A stretch of DNA of 64,000 nucleotides from Saccharothrix violaceirubra (GCF_014203755.1 NZ_JACHJS010000001.1:4092001-4156000), one strand, 5' to 3'; shown: positions 51,465 to 60,803, counted from the first letter of the stretch. Notes: generated from the letters alone by a model not told the origin. Numbers and translations: made by a program.

Positions 51465-52184
51465 ATGATCCAGACCGCCGCGGCCGTCGCCGACCGCGAC
51501 CTCGCCCACCTGCCCGAACCCGCACGACGCCACCTGCGCTTCGCCGGAGTCGTCGGCCGGCCGATCGACACGTTCTTCGAGATGCGCGCGCACGGCTGGT
51601 TCCGCCGCCGCCCGACGGACCGCTGGACGTCGTGCCACCTGCGCCAGCGCAACACGGCGCCGGAGATCAGCCGCGACTTCCACCTGCACCTCACGGCCGG
51701 GCACCTGCTGCCGATCCACGCCGTGGACGGCTACGACCACGGGCACGGCCGGATGCACGCCACCACGCTGGGCGTCTTCACCGTCGCCGACGCCCGAGGC
51801 GCGGAAATGGACCAGGCGGAACTCGTCACCTACCTCGACGACGCGATCCTGTTCGCACCGTCGACCCTGTTGCGCCTGCCGGTCGCGTGGACGGCCGTGG
51901 ACGACCACGCGTACGAGGTGACGCTGACCGACCACGACACGACGGTCACCGCCCGCGTCACCGTGGACGACCGGGGCGCACCGCGCGAGGTCTCGACCGA
52001 CGACCGCTGGGCCGACCTTCCCACGGGCCTGACGAAGGTGCCGTGGTCGACGCCGGTCGACGGCTGGGTGCTCGTCGCCGACCGCATGCGGCCACGTCGG
52101 GCGTGCGCCGTGTGGCACCTGCCCGAGGGCCGGTTCACCTACGCCCAGTTCGAGTTCACCGGCGCGGAGATCACCTACGGTTGA
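51465..52184 (+). CDS. DUF6544-like protein, 239 residues
   Basis: Soluble protein whose opening LAHLPEPARRHLRFAGVVGRP and the later DDRWADLPTGLTKVPWSTPVDGW match the family of conserved proteins called DUF6544; function unknown. Mostly beta, rich in Trp, Asp and Arg. ATG 51465 has GGAGG 8 nt upstream. Alone on its transcript, between a terminator and the next repeat array. Confidence 0.72.
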   Translation: MIQTAAAVADRDLAHLPEPARRHLRFAGVVGRPIDTFFEMRAHGWFRRRPTDRWTSCHLRQRNTAPEISRDFHLHLTAGHLLPIHAVDGYDHGHGRMHATTLGVFTVADARGAEMDQAELVTYLDDAILFAPSTLLRLPVAWTAVDDHAYEVTLTDHDTTVTARVTVDDRGAPREVSTDDRWADLPTGLTKVPWSTPVDGWVLVADRMRPRRACAVWHLPEGRFTYAQFEFTGAEITYG

Positions 52185-52311
52185 GCACACGGGGCAGGTG
52201 ACGTGGCCCTGCTCCGGCCCGGTGGCGCGCGGATCGGGATCTCGTGCCCGCGGTCTACTTCCTCCCGCTGGGCGGGTCGGGTCCGTACCTGGTCGCTGCG
52301 TAGGCCAACGC

Positions 52312-52377
52312 GCGAGTCATGCGTTCAGACACCGCGAGTTGTGCGTTCAGACACCGCGAAACATGCGTTCGGACCCC
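52312..52377. repeat. Array of three 22-bp tandem repeats, inverted relative to 49 kb
   Basis: Units at 52312-52333, 52334-52355 and 52356-52377. Each starts GCGAG or GCGAA, contains TGCGTTC and ends in ACACC or ACCCC. It lies 67 bp before the start of a sensor kinase gene. Confidence 0.85.
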
Positions 52378-52443
52378 AGTCGCGCGGGCCGGGGCGCGGT
52401 CGTACTTTCGGCTGATACGGGGTGGTCCGGCGGTTCGTACCAT

Positions 52444-53550
52444 GTGGCGGTGGTCGACGTCCTTCGTTCGTTGTGGCGGGAGCCCCGGCCCGGTCCCGGG
52501 CCCGGACCGGTGTGGTGGGACTGGGTCCTGGTCGCGGTGTTGGTGCCTGTCGCGTTGGTCGAAGGGCTGACGCGGCACGGCGTGTGGTCCGCGGTCGTGG
52601 CGGCCGGGCTGGTGTTCGTGTTGCCCTGGCGTCGGCGGGCGCCGTTCCCGGTCGTGGTGATCGCTTTCGGTGGGTGTTTTGTTCTTTCGCTGGTTTTCCG
52701 GCGGGAGTTTCCCGACCAGGGCGTGCTGGCCTACCTGCTGTTGTTGCCCTTCTCCTTGTTCAGGTGGGGGTCCGGGCGCGACGCGGTGTCGGGTGCCGTC
52801 GTCATGGTCGGCAAGGTGGGGTTGTCCGCGTCGCTCGGGTACCTCGCCTGGGGTGACGCGTTGGCCGGTGTGGGGATCCTGGCCGCTGCCATGGCTTTGG
52901 GTGCCGCGGTGCGGTATCGGGTGCGTGCCCGGGCCCGGGAACTCGACCAGGCCAAATCGTGGGAACGGGAGCGGTTGGCACGGGATCTGCACGACACGGT
53001 CGCCCACCACGTGTCGGCGATGGCGGTGCGGGCGCAGGCGGGGATCGCGTTGGCCGCGACCGATCCGGGAGCCGCAGTGGATGCTCTGCGGGTGATCGAC
53101 GTCGAGGCCGGAAAGGCGTTGGACGAGATGCGGGGGATCGTGCGCATCCTTCGTGCCGTCGATCCGGTCGAAGGCACGCCCCGGTTCGACGACCTGGGCA
53201 CGCTCGCGTCCCGCGGCACGCCTGTGGTCGACATCGAAGTGGTCGGTGACGCGACCGGTCTTCCCGCTCCGGTCGGCACGGCCGTCTTCCGGTTGGCGCA
53301 GGAGGCGGTGACCAACGCGCGGCGGCACGCGCGGGACGCCACCCGCGTCCACGTCCGGGTCGACGTGGACGCGGCCGTCGTGCGCTTGCGGGTCAGTGAC
53401 GACGGGCGGGCTTCTTCGTCCGCCACGCCCGGTTACGGGCTCGTGGGTATGGTCGAACGGGCCACGCTGTTGGGTGGCACCTGTGTCGCGGGACCCGATG
53501 ACGGACGTGGGTGGCTCGTGGCCGCCGAACTACCGAAGGTGACGCCGTGA
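52444..53550 (+). CDS. NarL-type sensor histidine kinase (HisKA_3)
   Basis: Protein of 368 residues with about five N-terminal membrane helices (25-160), a dimerisation and phosphorylation helix RDLHDTVAHHVSAMAVRAQAG with His183, and an ATPase part with N-box FRLAQEAVTNARRHA and G-box GYGLVGMVERATLLGG. No periplasmic sensor domain, so it probably senses membrane state. Start GTG 52444 lacks a Shine-Dalgarno sequence and may be leaderless. The stop overlaps the response regulator start (GTGA). Confidence 0.88.
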   Translation: MAVVDVLRSLWREPRPGPGPGPVWWDWVLVAVLVPVALVEGLTRHGVWSAVVAAGLVFVLPWRRRAPFPVVVIAFGGCFVLSLVFRREFPDQGVLAYLLLLPFSLFRWGSGRDAVSGAVVMVGKVGLSASLGYLAWGDALAGVGILAAAMALGAAVRYRVRARARELDQAKSWERERLARDLHDTVAHHVSAMAVRAQAGIALAATDPGAAVDALRVIDVEAGKALDEMRGIVRILRAVDPVEGTPRFDDLGTLASRGTPVVDIEVVGDATGLPAPVGTAVFRLAQEAVTNARRHARDATRVHVRVDVDAAVVRLRVSDDGRASSSATPGYGLVGMVERATLLGGTCVAGPDDGRGWLVAAELPKVTP

Positions 53551-54185
53551 CCGTACGGGTGGTGATCGCCGACGACCAGGAGATCGTGCGGACCGGGCTG
53601 GCGATGATCCTGCGTGCCCAGCCCGGCATCGACGTGGTCGGCGAGGCAGCCGACGGTGTCGAGGCGGTCCGCCTGGCCCGCGAGCTGCGGCCCGACGTGT
53701 GCCTGGTCGACATCCGGATGCCCGGCCTGGACGGCATCGAGGTCACGCGGCGGCTCGCCGGGCCGCGGGTCGACGACCCGATCGCGGTGGTCGTCATCAC
53801 GACCTTCGACCTCGACGAGTACGTGCACGGGGCGTTGCGCGCCGGTGCCAAGGGTTTCCTGCTCAAGAACGCGGGCGCGGACATGCTCACGCAAGCGGTG
53901 CACGCGGCGGCGGACGGCGACGCGTTGATCGCGCCCTCGGTGACCGCTCGGCTGTTGGCGACGTTCGCCGGGCGCGGCCCCCGACCGGCCCGGCCGCTGG
54001 ACCCGTTGACCGACCGCGAGGAGCAGATCCTCGCGGCGGTCGCGCGTGGGCGGACCAACAACGAGATCGCACGGGAGTTCCACATCTCGCTCAGCACGGT
54101 CAAGTCGCACGTCGCGAGCCTGATGACGAAACTCGGCGCGCGCAACCGCGTGGAGATCGCGCTCTGGGCGTACGAGACCCGCTAG
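53547..54185 (+). CDS. NarL/LuxR-family response regulator
   Basis: Protein of 212 residues. Receiver domain with acidic pair DD (9-10), phosphoacceptor Asp55 in LVDIRMPG and Lys in GFLLK; C-terminal LuxR HTH (LTDREEQILAAVARGRTNNEIA). GTG 53547 overlaps the kinase stop by 4 nt. It probably controls the two following genes (DUF2306 protein, MFS exporter), which lie directly downstream, as is common for such exporter-linked systems. Confidence 0.9.
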   Translation: MTVRVVIADDQEIVRTGLAMILRAQPGIDVVGEAADGVEAVRLARELRPDVCLVDIRMPGLDGIEVTRRLAGPRVDDPIAVVVITTFDLDEYVHGALRAGAKGFLLKNAGADMLTQAVHAAADGDALIAPSVTARLLATFAGRGPRPARPLDPLTDREEQILAAVARGRTNNEIAREFHISLSTVKSHVASLMTKLGARNRVEIALWAYETR

Positions 54186-54248
54186 TACTTTCGGCCACGG
54201 TCGGATTGCCGATGAACCAGCGCGGTGGGCGGGCGCACGATCGTCGCC

Positions 54249-54887
54249 ATGACGACCTTCGCGAGACGCCAGTGGCCGGTGCCGGCCGGGTTGCTGCTGC
54301 TCGCCGCCGTGCCGGTGCTGGCGGGCGGCATCCGGGTGGCCGAGCTGGGCGGCGGGGCGGACGTGACCGCCGCCAACGCCCGCTTCTTCGCCGACCCCGT
54401 GCCCGTCGTGCTGCACATCGTCGGCGCGACGGTGTTCTGCGTGCTCGGCGCGTTCCAGTTCGCGCCGAGCCTGCGCGGCCGTCGGTGGCACCGCCTGGCC
54501 GGGCGCGCGGTCCTCCCTTGTGGACTGATCGCCGCCGTAAGCGGCTTGTACATGACGCTGTTCTACCCGCTGCCGCCGAGTGACGGGCCGCTGCTGGGTG
54601 GTTTCCGCATCGTGGTCGGGACTCTCATGGTGGTCGCGCTGGTGTTGGCGTTCCAAGCGATCCGACGTGGTGATGTGCCGACCCACCGCGCGTGGATGCT
54701 GCGTGCCTACGCGGTCGGTATCGGCGCGGGCACGCAGGCCGTGGTCAGTGCCGTCTGGTACCTGGCGGTCGGTGCGCCGGACGTGACGACGCGGGCGTGG
54801 CTGCTGGGCGCGGCCTGGGCGATCAACCTCACCGTGGCCGAGTGGTCGGTGCGGCGACGGGAAAAGCGGTTGCCCGTCACTGCTTGA
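54249..54887 (+). CDS. DUF2306-like membrane protein
   Basis: Protein of 212 residues with six or so membrane helices and the DUF2306 pattern VVLHIVGATVFCVLGAFQF, HRLAGRAVLPCGL and THRAWMLRAYAVG (conserved His-x-x-x-Arg). Function unknown; some relatives are haem-linked. ATG 54249; an upstream GTG (54225) in frame is possible. The stop lies 8 nt before the MFS exporter, so the two are co-transcribed, and both probably answer to the two-component system upstream. Confidence 0.82.
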   Translation: MTTFARRQWPVPAGLLLLAAVPVLAGGIRVAELGGGADVTAANARFFADPVPVVLHIVGATVFCVLGAFQFAPSLRGRRWHRLAGRAVLPCGLIAAVSGLYMTLFYPLPPSDGPLLGGFRIVVGTLMVVALVLAFQAIRRGDVPTHRAWMLRAYAVGIGAGTQAVVSAVWYLAVGAPDVTTRAWLLGAAWAINLTVAEWSVRRREKRLPVTA

Positions 54888-54895
54888 CTTCGGCC

Positions 54896-56095
54896 ATGGA
54901 CTTCCGGCTGTGGCAGGTCGGCACGGTGCTGTCCGCGATCGGCGACGAGGTCACGGTGGTCGCGTTCCCGCTGCTGGTGCTGTTCCTGACCGGTTCGCCC
55001 GCGCAGGCGGGTCTGGTCGCCGCCGTGGCCGCCGTGCCGCCGTTGGTGCTGGCCGTACCGATCGGAGTGCTCGCGGACCGGGCGTCGCGACGGATGCTGA
55101 TGGTGTGCGGAACGGTGGTCGGCGCGGTCTCGGTGACGTCCCTCCCGGTGGCGTTCGGGCTCGACGTGCTGACCTTGCCGCAGCTCTACGTGGTGGCGTT
55201 CGTAAGTAGCGCGGCGGCGACCGTGTACCGGATCGCCGACACGGCGGCGTTGCCCCGGATCGTGCCGCCCGAGGTCGCGGCGGCGCGGAGCGAGGTGGTG
55301 TGGGGCGTCGCCGCGCTGGTCGGTCCGCCGCTGGCCGGCCTGCTGTTCGAAACGGCCGGTCCGGCGTCGCCGTTCCTGGTCGACGCGGTGTCGTTCGTCG
55401 CGATCATGGTGTGCGTGCTCGCGATCCGCACCCGGCTGGGCGCCGACCGCCCGTACCCGGAGGTGTCCTGGCCGCGGGACCTGACGACCGGCGCCCGGAT
55501 CGCGTGGGGACGCCCGCTGCTCAGGACGTTGACCGTGTTGACGTCGGTGGGCGATTTCCTGTTCGCGGGCATCGGGTTGCTGCTGATCGTGCTGGTGCGC
55601 GAGCGCGGCGCGTCGACGTTCGAGACCGGGACGGTCTTCACGGCGGCGGCCCTGGGTGCGATCCTGGGTTCGCTCCTGGCCGGTCGGATCGAGGACCGGA
55701 TCGGGCTGCGCGCGGCGGTGTCGGTCAAGCACTGGCTGACGGCGGCACTGTTCCCGTTGCTGCTGCTGGACCTGCCCGTATGGGTGACGGGTCTGGCGTG
55801 GGGCGTCGTGGCGCTCCAGATCTCGATCCTGAACGTGATCCAGAACCGCTACCTCATGGGCGTGGTGCCCAACGGCTCGCTCGGCCGGGTGGAGGGATTC
55901 CTGACGTTCGTCGAGCAGGGCGGTCTTCCGCTGGGCTACGCGGCGACCGGGTTGCTGCTCGGGTGGGTCGGCAGTCGGGGCACGTTGTTCGGCTACGAGG
56001 CCGTGCTGGTGGTGCTCGCCGGCGCCGCGAGCCTGCTCACATCCGGTAAGGGCGTGGATTCCGACCCGGGTGGGAACGTTCGAGCGCCGCTTTGA
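54896..56095 (+). CDS. MFS exporter, DHA3/MefA-like
   Basis: Protein of 399 residues with 12 membrane helices; helix 1 FRLWQVGTVLSAIGDEVTVVAFPLLVL and ADRASRRMLMVCGT in the first loop fit the macrolide-efflux (DHA3) group. Start ATG 54896 immediately follows the DUF2306 gene. Its last 59 nt overlap the end of the small HTH gene on the other strand. Plausible as a drug or metabolite exporter controlled by the upstream kinase/regulator pair. Confidence 0.87.
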   Translation: MDFRLWQVGTVLSAIGDEVTVVAFPLLVLFLTGSPAQAGLVAAVAAVPPLVLAVPIGVLADRASRRMLMVCGTVVGAVSVTSLPVAFGLDVLTLPQLYVVAFVSSAAATVYRIADTAALPRIVPPEVAAARSEVVWGVAALVGPPLAGLLFETAGPASPFLVDAVSFVAIMVCVLAIRTRLGADRPYPEVSWPRDLTTGARIAWGRPLLRTLTVLTSVGDFLFAGIGLLLIVLVRERGASTFETGTVFTAAALGAILGSLLAGRIEDRIGLRAAVSVKHWLTAALFPLLLLDLPVWVTGLAWGVVALQISILNVIQNRYLMGVVPNGSLGRVEGFLTFVEQGGLPLGYAATGLLLGWVGSRGTLFGYEAVLVVLAGAASLLTSGKGVDSDPGGNVRAPL

Positions 56096-56393
56096 GGTCT
56101 TCGAGGTGCCGTTCGGCGTCGTCGATGCCCAGTTCCTCGGCGATGAGTTCCCACGTGTAGCCCTGGGCACGGGCACGCTCGATGAAGACGACCTCGGAGT
56201 TCTCCACCGTCCGCCGGCCCACGACCAGTTCGCGACGCCAGACGTCCATGACCCGCGCCGGGACCGTGCCCTCCTTGACGTACAAGGACGCCGCCACCAG
56301 GCCGGCGAGAGGATCCGCCTTGAGGAAGATCCGGGCATCCTCGCCGAAGATCTCGCGTAACCCCCCGTCGATCACGGGATTACGGTTCGTCAT
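56037..56393 (-). CDS. Small HTH-like protein, 118 residues
   Basis: Begins MTNRNPVIDGGLREIFGEDAR and ends with a HTH-like helix pair (ARAQGYTWELIAEELGIDDAERHLEDLKAAL). The mid part EGTVPARVMDVWRRELVVGRRTVENSEVVFIERAR looks like a sigma-factor or regulator-style helix. It may be a small DNA-binding protein; the exact family is unknown. ATG 56393 without a strong ribosome binding site. It converges with, and overlaps by 59 bp, the MFS gene. Confidence 0.65.
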   Translation of the reverse strand: MTNRNPVIDGGLREIFGEDARIFLKADPLAGLVAASLYVKEGTVPARVMDVWRRELVVGRRTVENSEVVFIERARAQGYTWELIAEELGIDDAERHLEDLKAALERSHPGRNPRPYRM

Positions 56394-56478
56394 GACACCA
56401 CTACTACCCGACGGGCCCGGTGCCCGGGGCGGTCGCGTGGCAGGATTCCCGGTAGGTCTACAAGCGGAGAGGAAAACC

Positions 56479-56892
56479 GTGGACGAGCGGATCGTGCGCA
56501 ACCAGGCGGTGATCGAGGAGTTCCGGGCCAACGGGGGCGTGGTCGGGGGTGCCTACGAGGGACGCGACCTGCTGTTGCTCCACCACCAGGGCGCCCGCAC
56601 GGGTGCCTCGCACATCTCGCCGTTGTGCTACCTGCCCGCCGGCGAGGCGCTGGTCGTGGTCGCGGCCAACGGTGGGCGCCCGAACCACCCGGGGTGGTAC
56701 CACAACCTCGTCGCCCGGCCCGAGGTCGAGGTCGAGGTCGGCGCCGACCGGCGGTCCGCGACGGCCCGGATCGCCCAGGGCACCGAACGGGACGCGTTGG
56801 TCCAGCGGTTCCACCAGGAGACCCCCTTCTTCACGCGGTTCGCGGACGCCGCCGGCCGGGAGATTCCCGTGGTGGTCATCGAGCCCCGGTAG
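56479..56892 (+). CDS. F420-dependent nitroreductase-family (Ddn-like) protein
   Basis: Protein of 137 residues of the deazaflavin-dependent nitroreductase (Ddn/FDOR) group: DLLLLHHQGARTGASHISPLCYLPAG near the N-terminus and PNHPGWYHNLVARPEVEVEVG in the middle. It uses reduced F420 to reduce quinones or nitro compounds. Full family length. GTG 56479 has GAGAGGA 6 nt upstream. Divergent from the small HTH gene over 85 bp. Confidence 0.9.
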   Translation: MDERIVRNQAVIEEFRANGGVVGGAYEGRDLLLLHHQGARTGASHISPLCYLPAGEALVVVAANGGRPNHPGWYHNLVARPEVEVEVGADRRSATARIAQGTERDALVQRFHQETPFFTRFADAAGREIPVVVIEPR

Positions 56893-56982
56893 CCTGCGCC
56901 GGTCCGGGCCCGCGCCCGGACCGGCCCAGGGGTCGACGCGCGACCCACTGGGTACCCGTCGGTGTGACGAAGGGAGCGGGCG

Positions 56983-57342
56983 GTGGGGTTGTTCGGCGTT
57001 GACGAGGCCCGGGCCGAGTTGGAGCGGTTGCGGCCGGTGCTCGACGAGATCGTCGTCATCAGGGCGGACGCGGCCGAGCTGTCCGCCGCGCTCGCCGACG
57101 GGGTCGTGACGGACCTCGGCGGGTTGCCCGAGTTCAAGGCCGCCCAGGCGCGGCTCGACGACCTGATGAGCACGGTCCAGGCCACCGGCGCCGAACTGAA
57201 GGGGTTCGCGCCGCTGCTGGTCGACTTCCCGGCCGAACTCGACGGCGCCCCGGTGCTGCTGTGCTGGCTGGAGGGCGACGCCGGGCTCGACTGGTACCAC
57301 CGCGCCGACCTCGGGTTCGCCGGGCGCCGACGCCTGTCCTAG
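56983..57342 (+). CDS. DUF2203-like protein, 119 residues
   Basis: Helical protein with the DUF2203 pattern: LFGVDEARAELERLRPVLDEIV at the start, VVTDLGGLPEF, then VDFPAELDGAPVLLCWLEGD and WYHRADLGFAGRR at the end. Function unknown. GTG 56983 with AAGGGAG 6 nt upstream. Confidence 0.87.
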   Translation: MGLFGVDEARAELERLRPVLDEIVVIRADAAELSAALADGVVTDLGGLPEFKAAQARLDDLMSTVQATGAELKGFAPLLVDFPAELDGAPVLLCWLEGDAGLDWYHRADLGFAGRRRLS

Positions 57343-57468
57343 GAACGCGCGTCGTCCCTGGCGCGGCGCCGACCCACAATGTCCATTGTGGACATCAGGA
57401 CACGCCGTCCGGACCCGGTGACGCGGACCTCGACGACGGCGCCGGGCCGCGCGAACCCTTTTTCGAGC

Positions 57469-57681
57469 ATGATTCACGTTGCCGGGACGGGGAACCCGCC
57501 CGTCCCCGGCCGCGTCGGAGCCCTCGTGCTCATCTTCCTCGGCCTCGTGCTGCTGGTGATCCAGATCGTCCTGCTGGTCAGGTACGGCAAGTCCGACGAC
57601 GACCCGAACCGGCGGAAGGGGTTGATCGTCGGCACCGCCACGCTGCTCGTGTGCGCGGTGCTGCTGTTCGTCACGGCGTGA
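57469..57681 (+). CDS. Small single-pass or two-pass membrane protein, 70 residues
   Basis: From ATG 57469 the product has two hydrophobic stretches (VGALVLIFLGLVLLVIQIVLLV and LIVGTATLLVCAVLLFVTA) separated by a charged loop (RYGKSDDDPNRRKG). The frame is open to ATG 57379, which would add a 30-residue hydrophilic leader without a ribosome binding site. Function unknown. The stop overlaps the end of the methyltransferase gene on the other strand. Confidence 0.65.
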   Translation: MIHVAGTGNPPVPGRVGALVLIFLGLVLLVIQIVLLVRYGKSDDDPNRRKGLIVGTATLLVCAVLLFVTA

Positions 57682-58423
57682 CGGGCTTCTCCCACACCGA
57701 CACGTGCTTCTCGCTGTCGGCGGTGAACGGCTCGTCGCGCCACCCGCCCCGGCGCTCGCGCAGCCGGAGCCCGGCGAGCCGGGCCATGAGGTCCAGTTCC
57801 GCCGGCCACACGTAGCGGAACGGGATCGAGCGGTACTCGCCCCGGCCGTCGACCACCTCCACGTAGTTCGACGACATGAGCTGCGTCGCCGCGTCGTACA
57901 CGTCGAACGCGACCTCCGTCGGGGTGACGCGGAACGGCCGGGCGATCTGCCCCGGCGCCAGGGCGCGCAACTCCGGCACGCCCACCTCGATCACGAACGT
58001 GCCGCCGGGTTCCAGGTGGTCGGCGACCGTGCGGAAGCAGTCGACCTGCTCGTCCTGGGACGTCAGGTTCATGATCGTGTTGAAGACCAGGTACGCCACC
58101 GAGAACGTGCCCTCGACCCGGGTCGTGGTGAAGTCCCCGATGGTCACCCCGATGCGGTCGCCGCCGGGTTTGGCGCGCAGCCGGTCGACCATCGCCCGCG
58201 ACAGGTCGATCCCGTGCACCGGGACGCCGCGCGCGTTCAGCGGCAACGCGATCCGACCGGTGCCCACGCCCAGTTCCAGTGCCCGGCCGGCACCCGCGAG
58301 TGCCGCGAGCAGGTCGACCGCCGGCTCCACGACGTCGTGCTCGAACATTCCGTCGTGCCGCTCGTCGTAGCGGGCCGCGACGCTTTCCCCGAAGTAGTCG
58401 ATCACCCGGCCGACCGTAGACAT
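57671..58423 (-). CDS. Class I SAM-dependent methyltransferase
   Basis: Protein of 250 residues with the SAM site ALELGVGTGRIALPL (about 50-64), the acidic GIDLSRAMVDRLR loop and later GGTFVIEVGVPEL. The C-terminus resembles small-molecule methyltransferases that recognise an aromatic or sugar acceptor. ATG 58423 has no strong ribosome binding site; a GTG a few codons later is the alternative. It lies just after the MMPL gene (42-bp gap). Confidence 0.87.
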   Translation of the reverse strand: MSTVGRVIDYFGESVAARYDERHDGMFEHDVVEPAVDLLAALAGAGRALELGVGTGRIALPLNARGVPVHGIDLSRAMVDRLRAKPGGDRIGVTIGDFTTTRVEGTFSVAYLVFNTIMNLTSQDEQVDCFRTVADHLEPGGTFVIEVGVPELRALAPGQIARPFRVTPTEVAFDVYDAATQLMSSNYVEVVDGRGEYRSIPFRYVWPAELDLMARLAGLRLRERRGGWRDEPFTADSEKHVSVWEKPVTP

Positions 58424-58464
58424 GTCGTCCGCGTCCGCGCCTCCGGTTTTCCCGGCGTGGGAAT

Positions 58465-60615
58465 TCAGTTGCGCGAACCGACGGCCGGGTCCCGCGTGTC
58501 CAGCGCCGTACCCTCCACGTCGAGCGTGGGCAGCCACCGCAACGCGCGCGGCAGCCACCACGCGCTCTCGCCCAGCAACGCCAACGCGGCGGGCACCAGC
58601 ACCATCCGCACGGCGAACGCGTCCACGACGATGCCGATGGCCAACGCGAACGCGATCGACTTGATGGGCCCCTCGCCCGCCGGGACGAAGCCCGCGAACA
58701 CGGAGAACATGATCAGCGCGGCGGCCATGACGACCGGCGCGGCCCGGCGGAACCCGACGGCGATCGACTCGTGCGGCCGGGCGCCGAGGTGGTGCGCCTC
58801 GTGCATGCGCGACACCAGGAAGATCTGGTAGTCCATGGCCAGGCCGAACAGGATGCCGATCACCAGGATCGGGGTGAGGCTGATCAGCGGCCCGGTGGCG
58901 TCGAGGTTGACCACGGCCGACAGCCACCCCCACTGGAACACGGCCACGGTCGCGCCCAGCGACGCGCCGATCGTGAGCAGGAAGCCGAGCACGCCCACCA
59001 GCGGCACCAGCAGCGACCGGAACACCAGGACCAGCAGGATCAGCGCCAGACCGACCACCAGGACCAGGTAGACCGGCAGCGCGTCGTCCAGCGACACGGC
59101 CACGTCCACGCTCACCGCCGTGGCGCCGGTGACGTAGCCGGTGACGCCGTCGAGCCCGTGCAGCAGGTCGCGCAGGTCGGTGACCAGCTTCTCGGTGTCC
59201 TCGCTGGCCGGACCGGACTTCGGGATCACGGTGACCATGGCGGCGGTCGCGGCCTGGTCGGGCACGGGCGGCGTCACGACGGCGACGTCCGCGAAGCCGC
59301 GGATCTTCTCGGACACCCGGGCCGCCTCGCCGGCCGCGTCGTCGCCTTCGAGCAGGACGAGCAGCGGCCCGTTGAAACCCTCCCCGAACGCCTCGGCGAG
59401 CATGTCCTGCGCCCTGGCCTGGGTGGTCTCCGCCTGGGGCTTCTGCACGAGCGTGGTGCGCATGTCCGCCGCCGGGATCGCGATCACGCCCAGCGCGACG
59501 ATCGACAGCAGCAGCGCGACCACCCGGGTACGGGTGACGCCACCGATCCAGCCCCGGAAGAAGCCTCGTTCGTGGTCGTCCGGGTCGCCGCCGGGCAGGC
59601 GTTGCCTGCGTGGCAGCGCGCGGCGGCCGATGAAGCCGAGCACGGCGGGGACGAGCGTGATGGCGACGAACACCGAGACCACGATCGTGGCGGCGGCGGC
59701 CACGCCCATCTGGGTCAGGAACGGGATGCCGACCACGGCCAGTCCCGCCAGCGCGATCACCACCGTGACACCGGCGGTGACCACGGCGGACCCGGCCGTG
59801 CCGACCGCGTTCGCCACGGCCGGGCCGACGTCGGCGCCGTGCCGCAGCTCCTGGCGGAACCGGTTGATGATGAACAGGGCGTAGTCGATGCCCACGGCCA
59901 GGCCCAGCATGGCGGCGAGCACGGGTGTCGTGGACTGGAGGTCCATGAAACCGGTCGCGATCATGATGCCCAGCGTGCCGACGCCGACGCCGACCGCCGC
60001 GGTGAGCAGGTTCATCCCGGCCGTGACCAGCGAGCCGTAGGTGAGGGCGAGGATGGCCAGGGCGATCACCACACCGGCCGCCTCGGCGGGGCCGCCGACC
60101 GGCGGGGGCACGTTCGTGGCCTCGCCGCCGACCTCGGCGGTCAGACCGCGGATGTTCTTCACCGTGTCGTACAACGCGGTGCGCTGGTCGTCGGGCACCT
60201 CGCCCGGACCGACGCCGTAGGTGACGGTGCTGTAGCCGGTGGTCCGGTCGGCGTTCACGGTCGGCGCGTCGGGGGCGAGCGGGTCGGACGCGTTCACCAC
60301 GCCGGGCAGCGCCCTGAGGTCGGCGACGATCTTCTTGATGGCGTCCGCGGTGGCCGGTTCGGTGAGGGTGTGGCCCTCCTCGGCCTTGAGCACCAGGCGT
60401 GCGGTGGTGCCGCCGGCCTGGGCGCCGTACTTCCGGTCGATGATCTCCAGGGCGGTGGTGGACTCCTGGCCGGGGATCGCGAAGGAGTCGGCCGTCTTGC
60501 CGCCCAGGGTGACGGCGCCGACGCCGGCGCCGACGAGGATCAGCAGCCAGGCCAGGACGATCAGGGACCGGCGGCGGTAGGCGAGCAGGCCGAGCCGGTA
60601 GAGCAGCAGCGCCAT
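58465..60615 (-). CDS. MMPL family transporter
   Basis: Protein of 716 residues with 12 membrane helices in two halves and the MMPL (RND-type) pattern: first periplasmic loop after helix 1 (GKTADSFAIPGQEST), GLAVGIDYALFIINRFRQEL in helix 4/5, FGLAMDYQIFLVSRMHEAHH in the second half. Both contain the Asp-Tyr pair of proton relay. MMPL proteins export lipids or drugs. Start taken at ATG 60615 (GGGGAG about 9 nt upstream), since the 60642 start lacks a site. Likely co-transcribed with the methyltransferase. Confidence 0.9.
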   Translation of the reverse strand: MALLLYRLGLLAYRRRSLIVLAWLLILVGAGVGAVTLGGKTADSFAIPGQESTTALEIIDRKYGAQAGGTTARLVLKAEEGHTLTEPATADAIKKIVADLRALPGVVNASDPLAPDAPTVNADRTTGYSTVTYGVGPGEVPDDQRTALYDTVKNIRGLTAEVGGEATNVPPPVGGPAEAAGVVIALAILALTYGSLVTAGMNLLTAAVGVGVGTLGIMIATGFMDLQSTTPVLAAMLGLAVGIDYALFIINRFRQELRHGADVGPAVANAVGTAGSAVVTAGVTVVIALAGLAVVGIPFLTQMGVAAAATIVVSVFVAITLVPAVLGFIGRRALPRRQRLPGGDPDDHERGFFRGWIGGVTRTRVVALLLSIVALGVIAIPAADMRTTLVQKPQAETTQARAQDMLAEAFGEGFNGPLLVLLEGDDAAGEAARVSEKIRGFADVAVVTPPVPDQAATAAMVTVIPKSGPASEDTEKLVTDLRDLLHGLDGVTGYVTGATAVSVDVAVSLDDALPVYLVLVVGLALILLVLVFRSLLVPLVGVLGFLLTIGASLGATVAVFQWGWLSAVVNLDATGPLISLTPILVIGILFGLAMDYQIFLVSRMHEAHHLGARPHESIAVGFRRAAPVVMAAALIMFSVFAGFVPAGEGPIKSIAFALAIGIVVDAFAVRMVLVPAALALLGESAWWLPRALRWLPTLDVEGTALDTRDPAVGSRN

Positions 60616-60740
60616 GGGAACCCGCTCCCCATTCGGTCTCATGTGGACTGATCCGGACTGGTTCGGACGGTGGGTCCACGGTAACCGAGGGGGTCGGGGC
60701 GGGCAGGTGGGGCGGGTCGCCCGTGTGAGTTAACCGGGTC

Positions 60741-60799
60741 GCGAGTTATACGTTCGGACACCGCGAGTTGTGCGTTGAGGCACCGTGAGTTGTGCGTTC
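60741..60799. repeat. 22-bp tandem repeat, 2.7 units
   Basis: Units at 60741-60762 and 60763-60784, plus a partial third (60785-60799). Same orientation as the 52 kb array. Located upstream of the second histidine kinase, as in the 52 kb array, and beside the other dispersed repeat. Confidence 0.8.
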
Positions 60800-60803
60800 G
60801 CGA

